A DNA stretch of 64,000 bases from assembly GCF_000150955.2 (NCBI RefSeq), contig NC_011686.1, forward strand, positions 638,472-702,471, written 5' to 3'. A program made the position numbers and the translations under genes. This document shows positions 40,340 to 49,738 of this stretch, piece after piece. Below the pieces are notes generated by a model. It saw only the letters and a program-made list of their open reading frames with translations. It made no database searches and was not told the origin of the DNA. The DNA comes from Phaeodactylum tricornutum CCAP 1055/1. Lineage: Eukaryota; Bacillariophyta; Bacillariophyceae; Surirellales; Neidiaceae. The stretch's first letter is position 1; every line of letters begins with the position of its first letter.

Positions 40340-41287
40340 TCACTCGGCCTTGCGAGCGTGAATGACACCCCAGGAAAAGACACCACGATCAACTTGTCCC
40401 ACCCGAGCGGCCAGATTTTGTCGGTACGTGTCCAGCAAAACGGGGTCAATGTCTTTGGCGGCTCCGGATTCGATCAAGCGGGTTACCTTTTGTCCCATGA
40501 GTTGAAAAGACTTTTTGATATCGACCGTCATATCAATAAAGACCACATCTTGCCATCCCGCCTGTTCGCACGCCTTGACATTTTGCGCAGGACTCAGCCA
40601 GTCGTTGACCATGTTGGTGGCGGCGAAGGTCGCGAGTTCGTCTTCCGAAACGTCCGGTCCGTCTCCACACATGAGATCGCAAAAGACAAAGACTCCACCG
40701 GGTTTGGTGACGGCCAAGGCCTGCTCGTAGGTGCGTACTTTGGAAAACGAATGAACAAAGGCGTCTTGCGAGAAGCAAACGTCAAAGAGTCCCGGCTGTT
40801 TGTTGTTCTCGGGCAGCAACAAGGCTTGGGCTTGATCGTAGGACCCGGTGCGAACGGTGAAACGGTCCGCTACGCCCGCCGCGACAGCGTCTTGCTGAGC
40901 CGTGGCGTTCTGCGCCTCGCACAAATTGAGGCAGGTAGCGGTGAGGGAAGGGTGCGCGGACAAAAGGCGAATGGCGGCGCCGCCGGTTCCGCTGCCCAAA
41001 TCAACGTACGACAGAGTCGACGAGTTCCGTGCCAACAAATCAGTCGCCAGTGCGAACATGTAATCCGTCATGGCGTCACTGGCTTTGCCGTAAGCCCCTT
41101 CTTGTGTGACGTCAATGTCGTCATCCCACTTGCCAAAGTGAATGTTGGACGTGCCGTCACCCATGACTTGGGCGTAAAAGGCCCGCTTTTCTGCCGTATC
41201 GTACTGCGCCTGCACGCCACGCTCGTGTTGGCTGATTTCACCCGACTTGCTGTACACCTCGGGTTTGTAGTGAGTTGCCGCAGTCAT
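40340..41287 (-). CDS. SAM-dependent methyltransferase (stand-alone paralog of the fusion protein)
   Basis: 315 residues from ATG 41287 (MTAATHYKPEVYSKSG). The frame is open a further 146 codons upstream, with other ATGs, so a longer form with a targeting leader cannot be excluded. The class I fold is clear: an N-terminal HFGKWD block with VTQEGAYGKASDAMTDYM, motif I YVDLGSGTGG, acidic loop CLNLCEAQN, then FDVCFSQDAFVHSF and the motif TKPGGVFVFCDLM. The overall pattern resembles glycine/sarcosine N-methyltransferase-type small-molecule enzymes. The substrate is unknown; osmolyte-type substrates (glycine derivatives or 4-methylthio-2-hydroxybutyrate) are guesses. It is head to head with its paralog at 42533. 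Confidence 0.8.
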   Translation of the reverse strand: MTAATHYKPEVYSKSGEISQHERGVQAQYDTAEKRAFYAQVMGDGTSNIHFGKWDDDIDVTQEGAYGKASDAMTDYMFALATDLLARNSSTLSYVDLGSGTGGAAIRLLSAHPSLTATCLNLCEAQNATAQQDAVAAGVADRFTVRTGSYDQAQALLLPENNKQPGLFDVCFSQDAFVHSFSKVRTYEQALAVTKPGGVFVFCDLMCGDGPDVSEDELATFAATNMVNDWLSPAQNVKACEQAGWQDVVFIDMTVDIKKSFQLMGQKVTRLIESGAAKDIDPVLLDTYRQNLAARVGQVDRGVFSWGVIHARKAE

Positions 41288-42532
41288 TTTGGTAAAGAAG
41301 AGTCGCAAGGGATAAGAAGCAGTGTTTCTGGTTAGCGAAATGTTTGCAGAAGAATCCAAATTGTGAGAACTGTTTCGCGGTGGAGTTTGGAAGTGGCACG
41401 CCTGCCTTCGATGTGGGTGTGTTGTTGGATTGTCTGTCCACGCGCTTGGGTGCGTGCGTGGCCTTGGTTTCGTTCTGTATGTTTGTGGTTGCGTGATGTG
41501 TACACGTTGGGTGGCGGTTCGCGGGTTCGCCATTCCGGTTGTGTGTCGTCCAGAGAAGGAAACGAAAAAGCCGACCTCTCGACATGCGTGCGGTACCGAC
41601 AAAAAAAGCGGCACTTTTGCAACGGGCGGCATGCTCGACCCAACAGGGGCTATATCTGCTACATAGGTGCACACATCCGCATGCGTGCGTACGTCTCGTA
41701 GTTTTCTACGGTTTCGTATTCGCATTGGCTAACGACACGACGGAGTTCCCCAGTGTCATTGACCGGTGGATCATCTTCCGGGTTGCTGTCGTCGTTGGTT
41801 CGCATCGTGGGGAGAAGGGAGTGAACCGGAATTCCGATTGAAAGGAGATGGCGAATTCTGCTTTCGCGAGGGACGAATTCGTGTTTTCCACTAAACCGTC
41901 CCTGCGTCGTCCATTTTGCACCAATTATATTGCTTCTCGAGTACCGTTCTCTTCATAGAGAGAGCGGTTCCGGTTGGGTGGCCTTCTGACGTGGTGTTCT
42001 TCTGGGCAAAGTTCCCCGATCGCACTTGGAAGTGGATTGTCGCGAAGTTCTTTTGATTGGATCCTAGGCAGCAAACCAGTTTGCGGTATGGCGTTTCCGT
42101 TGGGTCTTTTTGGCTTTTTGTTCCATCCACAGACGCCTAGGCGAACGTCGAGTCTCGAAAAAGAACGCACAATTCGCACACCACACGCACAAGTTTTGGC
42201 CATTGCAACAACAAAAACACAAAACGCGAAAGACACGAAACAGCCACCCACGACTCTCTCTCTTTCTATTGGTGGCGTCGCGAATCCTTCTGACGCTCTC
42301 TTGACGCGCTTGCTTCCATCTCGAATTACTGTTACTGTTAGTACTGTTGTCCTCTCACAAAATCAAACTACACCCGAAGCCGCAATCAGAAAACCAAGTT
42401 ACTTACCTCCCTGAGATACCCAGCTATTAACCTCCTTCCACTCCCTCCCCACTACCGCTAGTTATTAACTACAACACGCATCACCAAGCCTACTCCAGTG
42501 CTCACAATCAAAGACACGCGTACGCAACCAGC
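41288..42532. promoter_or_regulatory. Shared 1.25-kb divergent promoter region of the two methyltransferase genes
   Basis: The two paralogous genes start at its two ends and run apart. A TGACGT site lies at 41987-41992. The ORFs within it on both strands overlap each other and lack known domains. Part of the left side may be the 5' leader or an N-terminal extension of the minus-strand gene. Confidence 0.4.
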
Positions 42533-45268
42533 ATGAGCTCTCCCATTTGTGTGACGGATCAGTTCCATTTTTCTCACTACTACTGGCGATCTTGGGACTT
42601 ATCTAGTGGGGCGAACCCGGAGGAACAAGAGCCACAGGATGGCAGTGATTCGGAAGATGATCCCGGACTCCCGGCTCCTCCGCAACTCTACAAGCCTCAG
42701 CCTGCGGTCCCGGAGGACATTCGTCTCAAGTTTTACAACGCCATTCTGGACGATGGCTCCAACAACATCCATTTCGGCAAGTGGGACGGCATTGATGTGA
42801 CGCAGGAAGGAGCCTATGGGAGAGCCAGTGACGCACTCACCGCCTACATGTGGGAACTGGCGCGCCAGCGTCAACCGCATCGTGTACACTGCAACGACAA
42901 TGACGATAACAAGATCCTGCGCTTTGTTGATTTGGGTAGTGGGACGGCGGCGTCCGCCCTTCAAATTGTCCGGTCCCACCAAGCCTCCACGACTCCCGTT
43001 CACGGGACTTGCTTGAATTTATGTCACGAACAAAACGTGCAAGCCAAGGCCTTTCGTGATGATGAAAACTTGCAATCGAGCATTGATATCGTGGAAGGCA
43101 CCTTTGAAGACGCTCCGTTTGCACCCCACGTCTTTGATGTTGTCTTTTCGCAAGACGCCTTTATCCATGCCGTAAGCAAATTGCGAACCTATCAAGAAGC
43201 TTTCCGGGTAACCAAGCCGGGTGGGGCGATGGTCTTTTGCGATCTCATGGCGGGTCCCACGCCTGATTGGACACAAGCCGAGCGCGACAAGTTTGCTTCC
43301 ACCAACCTTTTAAACGATTGGAAGACACCGGAACAAAACGTTTCCTGCTTGCTCTCCTGCGGATGGAAAGATGTTCAAGTTGTTGATTTGACTAACGATA
43401 TGCGGATCAGTTTTCAACTCATGCTCAAAAAGGTCAATTACGTCCTGGAACACGGCGGACGGCGGCCTCACGTACGCAGTAACATGAATCAAGTGTTGCT
43501 TCGCACGTACGCCCGAAAGATTCAGACCCGGCTGGTCCAGATCGATCAGGGTGTCTTTTGCTGGTGTGTGGTTCACGGACGCAAACCCGTGGGTATATCG
43601 CTCATGTGTGAACCACCCGTTCCCTTTATGAACACATCGAACTTGCTAGAAATCTTGTCCCCGAAGGAAGAGGACACTGAGAAAGAAACCCTGAATGCTT
43701 CGGAGGACTTCAATGACTCCTTAGTATCCCTACGTTCACCGTTGCCACAAATGTCGACTTCGATTGTCGTGGTGGATATCTTGCAAAAAATGACTCGGGA
43801 ACGGATCGCAGCACTGCCTGATACGGTGGAACTGTTGATTACGCTCTCAGCCGGGCTCGATCACATTGACATGCAGGCCTGCAATGAACGTGGCATTGCT
43901 GTGCAACAATCCGGACGAGCTGCCATCACGTCCCATGTCGTGCAGTACGTCCTAGCCTTTTTGATAATTGGGCTGCGCGACGCGCTATCTCAGCTCGGTG
44001 TTCCATTCCCTAGTAAGGGTTGGAATTTGAACTGGAATTGTCAAATAGGCAAGCCTCTGACGGACAGCGTCATTGCCGTTGTGGGGATGGGCGTCATAGC
44101 TAACGAATTGTGTCGACAAATTCGGCTGTTAGCGCCACACACACGGATTCTGTACTACGTCCCCGAATGCTTTCGTGACTCTGACGCGGAAACCAAGTAC
44201 AATTTGGAGTACTTCAATAATGTTGGCGATATGGCCAGCTTGTGCGATGTCCTACTTCCCATGTGCCCGCTGAACAAACACACGACTCACGTCATTGACG
44301 CCAAGGTACTCAATCGGCTGCGTCCCGACGCCGGTCTCATCAACATGGCCCGTGGCAAGGTTGTCGACACCGACGCACTCACGGCAGCCTTGCAGGAAGG
44401 CAAAATCCAGTACGCGATTCTTGATACAACCTTCCCCGAGCCGCTACCAACCAATCACCCGCTCTGGAGCATTTCCAATTGTTTCATTTTGCCCCATTTT
44501 GCCACCAACACTATGGCTGTCCGCAAAGCGCTAGTCGAAGAAATTCAACCCATGGTCGAAGAATTTTACGGTCTCGGCTTTTCTGACGCCAAACTTCGGG
44601 AACAGGAACGATCCCTTCGTCTTGATTTGGCCGTCGCGCACCAGCTCACGGCGCAACTCAACATGGATATGTTGGTCTGGAATCACATTTCTGCCCGATT
44701 TAAGTCTGGTTGTTTGATTACGCCCGGTCGGAAACTGTGGAAGCAAATCACTCCGGAGGATCTAGTCTACAGTAGTTCTAACGTGACGGCCGATATCATT
44801 CACGATGCAATCTACAAGGCCCGTGGTGATATTGGCGCAATTATTCATTTGCACACACCAGCTGCCACGGCCGTCTCATGTCTACAAGACGGTTTTGTCC
44901 CGTTGACACAAGATGCGGCATACTTCTACAATCGTGTCATCAGCTACGAATGGGATGGAGTCTCCGACGATGCTTCGGAAGGACCGGCCATTACCGCTGC
45001 AATTCAAAACGGCCCATCTCAGGCCAACACTCTGCTCATGAATAACCACGGATTTGTCTGTTTCGGTAAGACCATCAAGGAAGTTTGGGTCCTGGCCTAC
45101 TACTTTGAACGCTGTTGTGAAGTACAATTGCGTGTCATGCAGTCAGGGGGCAAGATTCGTCAACCCCCGGCATCGGTCATGGCGCAAGCTGCCACCACAT
45201 CCTACTTGCCCGAATTCGCGCCCGGCGTGTGCGAGTGGGACGCCCTCTGTGCGGATATTCAATTCTAG
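42533..45268 (+). CDS. Methyltransferase / D-2-hydroxyacid dehydrogenase / class II aldolase-adducin fusion protein
   Basis: 911 residues, one uninterrupted frame from ATG 42533. Residues about 62-350 are a class I SAM methyltransferase paralogous to 40340-41287 (HFGKWDGIDVTQEGAYG, FVDLGSGT, FSQDAFIHA, TKPGGAMVFCDLM). Residues about 410-690 are an NAD-dependent D-2-hydroxyacid dehydrogenase: VVGMGVIANEL in the nucleotide fold, INMARGKVVD with the catalytic Arg, DTTFPEPLPTNHPLW with the Glu and ILPHFATNT with the His. Residues about 695-880 are a class II aldolase/adducin domain (ISARFKSGCLITP, metal-type HLHTPAA, MNNHGFVCFG). All three keep their key residues, so consecutive reactions on one 2-oxo/2-hydroxy acid substrate are plausible. 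I know of no described enzyme with this order. Confidence 0.85.
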   Translation: MSSPICVTDQFHFSHYYWRSWDLSSGANPEEQEPQDGSDSEDDPGLPAPPQLYKPQPAVPEDIRLKFYNAILDDGSNNIHFGKWDGIDVTQEGAYGRASDALTAYMWELARQRQPHRVHCNDNDDNKILRFVDLGSGTAASALQIVRSHQASTTPVHGTCLNLCHEQNVQAKAFRDDENLQSSIDIVEGTFEDAPFAPHVFDVVFSQDAFIHAVSKLRTYQEAFRVTKPGGAMVFCDLMAGPTPDWTQAERDKFASTNLLNDWKTPEQNVSCLLSCGWKDVQVVDLTNDMRISFQLMLKKVNYVLEHGGRRPHVRSNMNQVLLRTYARKIQTRLVQIDQGVFCWCVVHGRKPVGISLMCEPPVPFMNTSNLLEILSPKEEDTEKETLNASEDFNDSLVSLRSPLPQMSTSIVVVDILQKMTRERIAALPDTVELLITLSAGLDHIDMQACNERGIAVQQSGRAAITSHVVQYVLAFLIIGLRDALSQLGVPFPSKGWNLNWNCQIGKPLTDSVIAVVGMGVIANELCRQIRLLAPHTRILYYVPECFRDSDAETKYNLEYFNNVGDMASLCDVLLPMCPLNKHTTHVIDAKVLNRLRPDAGLINMARGKVVDTDALTAALQEGKIQYAILDTTFPEPLPTNHPLWSISNCFILPHFATNTMAVRKALVEEIQPMVEEFYGLGFSDAKLREQERSLRLDLAVAHQLTAQLNMDMLVWNHISARFKSGCLITPGRKLWKQITPEDLVYSSSNVTADIIHDAIYKARGDIGAIIHLHTPAATAVSCLQDGFVPLTQDAAYFYNRVISYEWDGVSDDASEGPAITAAIQNGPSQANTLLMNNHGFVCFGKTIKEVWVLAYYFERCCEVQLRVMQSGGKIRQPPASVMAQAATTSYLPEFAPGVCEWDALCADIQF

Positions 45269-45967
45269 TACGCATGCATGACAACCTGAGCGAACCTCTA
45301 TGCCCGACTCCCCTGTCTCTCTATACAAGAAAAATGCTTGTCTCAACCATTTCAAGTAAACCTGTTCTTGACGAGGACAATTTTGTGGTCTTTACTCAAA
45401 TTCCAAACACATCAGTATTCTTCTACTAGCATTCATTGCAATAGCTGACAAAACAATTATCATCAAAATAATTTTGAACAACTTTTCTGGGACGAGCTTT
45501 TATAAAATATATGAATTGTTTGCGCTAGAAAATGGGTTTCATCAATTTTGAAGATGGGTGCATGTCATGACACGGTGACGATCTCTTTCTTTTGCTACTG
45601 CGAGCAGCATTTATAGAAAACGAACATTTCTTTCGAAACAAACTAGGAAAACCCTACGTCAAGTGTCTGTCATATATACGTTAGACTAGTGTGAAGTAGG
45701 TTTGCTCACAGTCAGACAGATCGAAAAACTTGTGGTTTGCTCTGCTTCGTAACCGGAGTATAGTAATCTTGTGCTATTCTTGTACGATAAAAGTCGGTTT
45801 TCACTACAGTTTTCTGTACGATTTCTTCCATCGCGATCTATCTTTCTCCTGGAATTTCGGCAAAAGGTTTTTGAATAACGGCAACTCCCCGATTTTACGG
45901 CTGGGAAATATGTTACCATAAAAACGTGAATAGAAGCAAAGGATCCTTAACAGCAAAAGGCTCTACC
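45269..45967. other. 699-bp intergenic stretch
   Basis: No gene or repeat recognised. It should contain the promoter of the membrane protein on the right. Confidence 0.5.
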
Positions 45968-46966
45968 ATGAACTCGTCGGCACCATCTTCCACGAGCGAA
46001 AACAAAATTAGTGAGGTTATGGCGCGGGCTCCTCCTCCAGTCCATTCATCGATATTTGTCGCCGTCACCCTAGCTATTCTTTTAAACTCCTTGCCAGCAT
46101 GGAAAGATTTCGACGAAGCAGCAACCGTTGGAGCATTCACCAATGTTTTGTTTCCCGAATACATCTCAGTGCTGTCGTTGGCGTGGATAAGATTGGGCAT
46201 CGCGATCCTTATATTTGCCACATCACTAGCAACCATCTTCGGGGATGGTTGGATTCAAGAAACGCCGTACCAACCTTCATCCCGTCTCAAAGCTACACAA
46301 TTTCCCATGAAAGGATGGAAGACGATGCTTCCATTTACAAGCGTTTCTTGGAATCTAGTCGGCCTGTGCTTTCTTATCAACGCCGTAATTGCCTTTCAAG
46401 TCGATGCCATACAACGTCAGTCCAAAATTCTACTTATGTTTGCCCCGGATCAATGGATTCTGCGAGTTGCTCTGTTACTTTGGGAAGCCTCAGCACCATA
46501 CACTATTCTCGTCACCTCTGTTGTGCGGTACGTAATATGGCCCGCTGAAATACGCTTTGACAACGATACAAGCGTCTTGAAGCAAACGCGTTTACTCCTT
46601 ATGCACAACGCCAACGTTCTGGTAGTGCTGATTGAATCAGCTTTACTTAGTGGACTACCTGTTCAATGGGAGCATGTAGGAGTGGCGCCAGTGATAGGAC
46701 TAGCATATGTTGTCTTCAGTTGGAGCATAGCGCGACATTGGACTGCAAAGGAGCACGGCCCACAATTTCTTTACCACTTCCTTGATACCACCTTGCCGGG
46801 CTACGAGTCCACTATGGCTTTGGCCGCGCTACTATTGGTCCTCATTGTATCATTTGCAGTGTTTTGCGCATCTGAGGAGCTCCTCCAAATAGCCGGAAGC
46901 AGTATTTATGCGCATTGCGGGTTTGTGATTGTGACGTCGAGTCTTGTAATGCGTTTTCGCGACTAA
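45968..46966 (+). CDS. Multi-pass membrane protein, possibly related to the AIG1/Rolling-stone type
   Basis: 332 residues from the first ATG (MNSSAPSSTSEN); the upstream frame reaches a GTG. About seven hydrophobic segments are visible, among them IFVAVTLAILLNSL, SLAWIRLGIAILIFATSL, LVGLCFLINAVIAF, NVLVVLIESALLSG, VIGLAYVVFSWSIA and MALAALLLVLIVSFAV. A His before NANVLVVLIE in one segment and the AYVVFSW block recall the AIG1 (FAR-17a)/Rolling-stone type of membrane protein, but the match is weak. No signal peptide is obvious. Function unknown. Confidence 0.7.
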   Translation: MNSSAPSSTSENKISEVMARAPPPVHSSIFVAVTLAILLNSLPAWKDFDEAATVGAFTNVLFPEYISVLSLAWIRLGIAILIFATSLATIFGDGWIQETPYQPSSRLKATQFPMKGWKTMLPFTSVSWNLVGLCFLINAVIAFQVDAIQRQSKILLMFAPDQWILRVALLLWEASAPYTILVTSVVRYVIWPAEIRFDNDTSVLKQTRLLLMHNANVLVVLIESALLSGLPVQWEHVGVAPVIGLAYVVFSWSIARHWTAKEHGPQFLYHFLDTTLPGYESTMALAALLLVLIVSFAVFCASEELLQIAGSSIYAHCGFVIVTSSLVMRFRD

Positions 46967-47836
46967 TTACCTGTTCCCAAAGCACCAACAATGCCGAGTC
47001 TTAATCACTTATTTAGCTGTATCATTAATCAACATTTGTCGCAGGGATTTGCATTACTCTTCTCGAAAGGTTGACAGTAAGAATGTTTTGATTCCCAGAA
47101 CCAGCATAGAAAGTCAATCATTTCAAAAGATTTTTTAAAACCGTATCTTCCAGTTTGTTTACAGATAGCAAAAATATATATACGCATTTATGTCCATATT
47201 AATTGATATATAACAACAGCTTAGAACAATACACCAAGGCAGAAAAAGAATTCACTGTTACCACTCTTTTCCCCCGGGAAATGCCAGCCGAGTGAGGAAA
47301 ATCTGTCGATTTCTCTCCAGGTTTTCGATGCGTCATCCAACCGTGCATTTGATTTTGTATACCAAGAAGTGTGTCAAGCGCTTGCTAATGCAACCCAATT
47401 AGGATCGCATTCTTGAAGCTCAGATCGACGTTGTGAGACTGGAACCATTTGGCTGACCGTGAATGATTTTGTGATACGTGTCTGTACACTATTTACAGTA
47501 CAGAAATTGCTTCACAGTTCTATTTAATGGAAAGTTGTCCTAATGTCAGATCTCACTATTAACTGTTACAGTTAGCTGGTCTCGAATCTACATTGAAAAG
47601 ATTTACTTGTTCTACATGTCGCGCATTCACAGTCAACCCAACCTAAAGCAAATCGGTATGGCAACAATAAACTACCTGACACAATACGATTTTCTTAAAG
47701 CACTTTCAATAACAGGAAAAGGTCCGTTACTTTTTCGATTGCTGTCAAAGTATATATGCGCGCCATCTTGTGTGTGGCGAATCCGTTTCAAAACCCCGGG
47801 CCCGTCCATGGGCAGAGCGATGGCTAATGAACACAC
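46967..47836. other. 870-bp intergenic stretch, AT-rich
   Basis: It contains short AT-rich tracts and an ORF at 47607-47918 that overlaps the carbonic anhydrase gene and is taken as a shadow. Confidence 0.5.
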
Positions 47837-48898
47837 CTACTTTTTACTGACGACTTCCGTATTTGCGTTGGCCGGCGCTGCTGGTCCCAAAAAGGCTTCG
47901 GGCATTACAGACGAGTGATGGTGAGAGATTTTCCACTGTCCATCTTCAAAAACGTAGACAAATGTGTAACGGGCCTGGACCTTGGAGCCATCGACTCCCA
48001 TCGTGAATTCATACAAGCCCGCATCTTGGGCCCAATTGGCGCCAATGACTACATTAGACTCAAGAATGACACCTTGAGGCTTTTTGAGGAGAAACGCATC
48101 AAAGTAGTCCTTGATACCGTCATAATCAGTCCGCGGGACGTCCGAGACGGTAGGGAGCAATACTGATGTCTTGGCATAGCGGTCGGCAACGACTCGGGAG
48201 TCACCGGTAGCGAGGGCATCGTTCCATAGATGAAATAGATTCTTGACCTCTTCTTCTTCGATAGGACGGCCGACTGTAATACCTTCGGGCATCATTGAAG
48301 AGTGATGATGTGCGATCTTCCATTTGCCATTTTCCTTGGTGTAAACGAAGGAATAGCGAGCCTTGACCTTAGTGTTGTCGATACCCATGGTAAACTCGTA
48401 GATTCCATTATCCTGGGCCCAGCCCTTGCCCAGCTTAATGTATCCTTCCTTGATGACACCCTGCGGTTTCTTGAGTAAGAACGCGTCAAAATAGTTCTTG
48501 ATGAGGTCGTAATTCGTGCGTGGAATGTCGGACACTGTGGGAAGAAGCACTGCGTCACTCGCGTAGCGCGCCGCGACTAGGCGGGAGTCGCCTGTGGCTA
48601 GCGCATTGTTCCAGAGAGAAAAGAGAGCACGTATTTCCGCCTCGTTCTTTGTAGGCCCGGTGAGATTCTTGTTGTCATTGCTGTGATTGACCGTAAGCTT
48701 TTTACCCCGGATGAAACTACGGATACCCATGCGGAGTTGCGTAGTATCCTTTTGCTTTACGACTTTGGTGAAAGGAGTGACATAAGTGAGCTGTCCGCCT
48801 GGAAAGGTACTCGTAGCCGAGAAGCGACGTAGCTCGAAACCTGAGGCACTGCTCAAGGATATAGCGACGAGAACATTAGCAAGATATCCGATCTTCAT
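47837..48898 (-). CDS. Iota-class carbonic anhydrase, two tandem CaMKII-AD/SnoaL-type domains
   Basis: 353 residues from ATG 48898. The N-terminus (MKIGYLANVLVAISLSSASGF) is a signal peptide with an ASA-F-like cleavage context (SASGFE), as in diatom bipartite plastid leaders. Two very similar domains follow, about 85-206 and 214-335. Each begins with a LWN-ALATGDSR block, contains TVSD-PRT and FDAFLLKKPQGVI, and ends with HHHSS plus MPE, the conserved motif of iota carbonic anhydrases (LCIP63 of Thalassiosira pseudonana, which has more domain copies). The enzyme would interconvert CO2 and bicarbonate in the carbon-concentrating mechanism, probably in the plastid. It is divergent to the oxidoreductase at 49739. 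Confidence 0.85.
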   Translation of the reverse strand: MKIGYLANVLVAISLSSASGFELRRFSATSTFPGGQLTYVTPFTKVVKQKDTTQLRMGIRSFIRGKKLTVNHSNDNKNLTGPTKNEAEIRALFSLWNNALATGDSRLVAARYASDAVLLPTVSDIPRTNYDLIKNYFDAFLLKKPQGVIKEGYIKLGKGWAQDNGIYEFTMGIDNTKVKARYSFVYTKENGKWKIAHHHSSMMPEGITVGRPIEEEEVKNLFHLWNDALATGDSRVVADRYAKTSVLLPTVSDVPRTDYDGIKDYFDAFLLKKPQGVILESNVVIGANWAQDAGLYEFTMGVDGSKVQARYTFVYVFEDGQWKISHHHSSVMPEAFLGPAAPANANTEVVSKK

Positions 48899-49397
48899 CT
48901 TGTTTCGAGTACGGTTTTGTTCTCAATTGCTACTAGGTCTTCAAACAAAGTGAAAGTTTGATTAGAATTGTAAGCCTTCCCGGCCGTGTTCAATTTATAG
49001 TTAGTGATGTCATCCCAATTTGGAAAGAAAGGCTTTTCACGCGTGTGTATTTACGTAGGGAAGAGCCTAATTTCGTAGATCAGGCCAATTTCTTCTATTC
49101 TATTCAAAGTATGCCTACAAAATTTCGTTCCAAGGAACGAAGAGAGTAAGTGCAAGAGGCATGGGACTACGTGGTACCAGCTTTTACGGTTAGATCTGCG
49201 AAAACGACGCCTTGTCGAACGTACGTACCTGCACTGGTCAAGAGCCTCTATTGGCCTTTCCACAAAACATACATGCGGTAGCCAGAACACTCCCTTTTCG
49301 AAATCTAAACATCGTGTTAGTTCACATTCATGTGAATGAAAAAGTTAGCTAATAGATGTCCGAAGTAACAAAACACGTAATCGCAGACGGCGATTGA

Positions 49398-49453
49398 TGA
49401 CGTAGCTGTGTACGTCACGTTCCAAACGGACAGTGCAAGTGACGGTCCGTCAC
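49398..49453. promoter_or_regulatory. Cluster of CRE-type (TGACG) sites between carbonic anhydrase and MDR gene
   Basis: TGACGT at 49398-49403 and its reverse ACGTCA at 49412-49417 face each other 8 bp apart. At 49439-49453 there is a perfect inverted repeat, GTGACGG-T-CCGTCAC. TGACGT in opposed orientations is the arrangement of the CO2/cAMP-responsive elements of the P. tricornutum PtCA1 promoter. Here the cluster is about 500 bp from the carbonic anhydrase ATG and 290 bp from the MDR ATG. Control of either gene by CO2 is inferred. Confidence 0.45.
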
Positions 49454-49738
49454 ACAAAATGATTCGAGCCTACCCTACCCAATTCGGTCAAGTTTCAATT
49501 TTGGCGCGATGTAGGACATTGTTATAAGAGATGAACGAGATTGCGACTGGGCTTTCGAACGCGTTCTCGTCTCCACTTGTTTCCGCCGTGGGGGACAGAC
49601 AAATAAGATACGTTTGTGAATCTTGACTATTCTTCGATCGTCGACGGAAAGCAAAAGCAGCAATGCAGGAATAGAAAGAAACATCTTGCACGTTGCCTAA
49701 TGCAACTTGTATCGCACTTCGTTTTAGTTCTCCTCATC

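Noticed and set aside
41974-42414. 146-codon plus-strand ORF in the divergent methyltransferase promoter
   Set aside because: Overlaps open frames on the other strand, has no domain, and ends before the real start at 42533.
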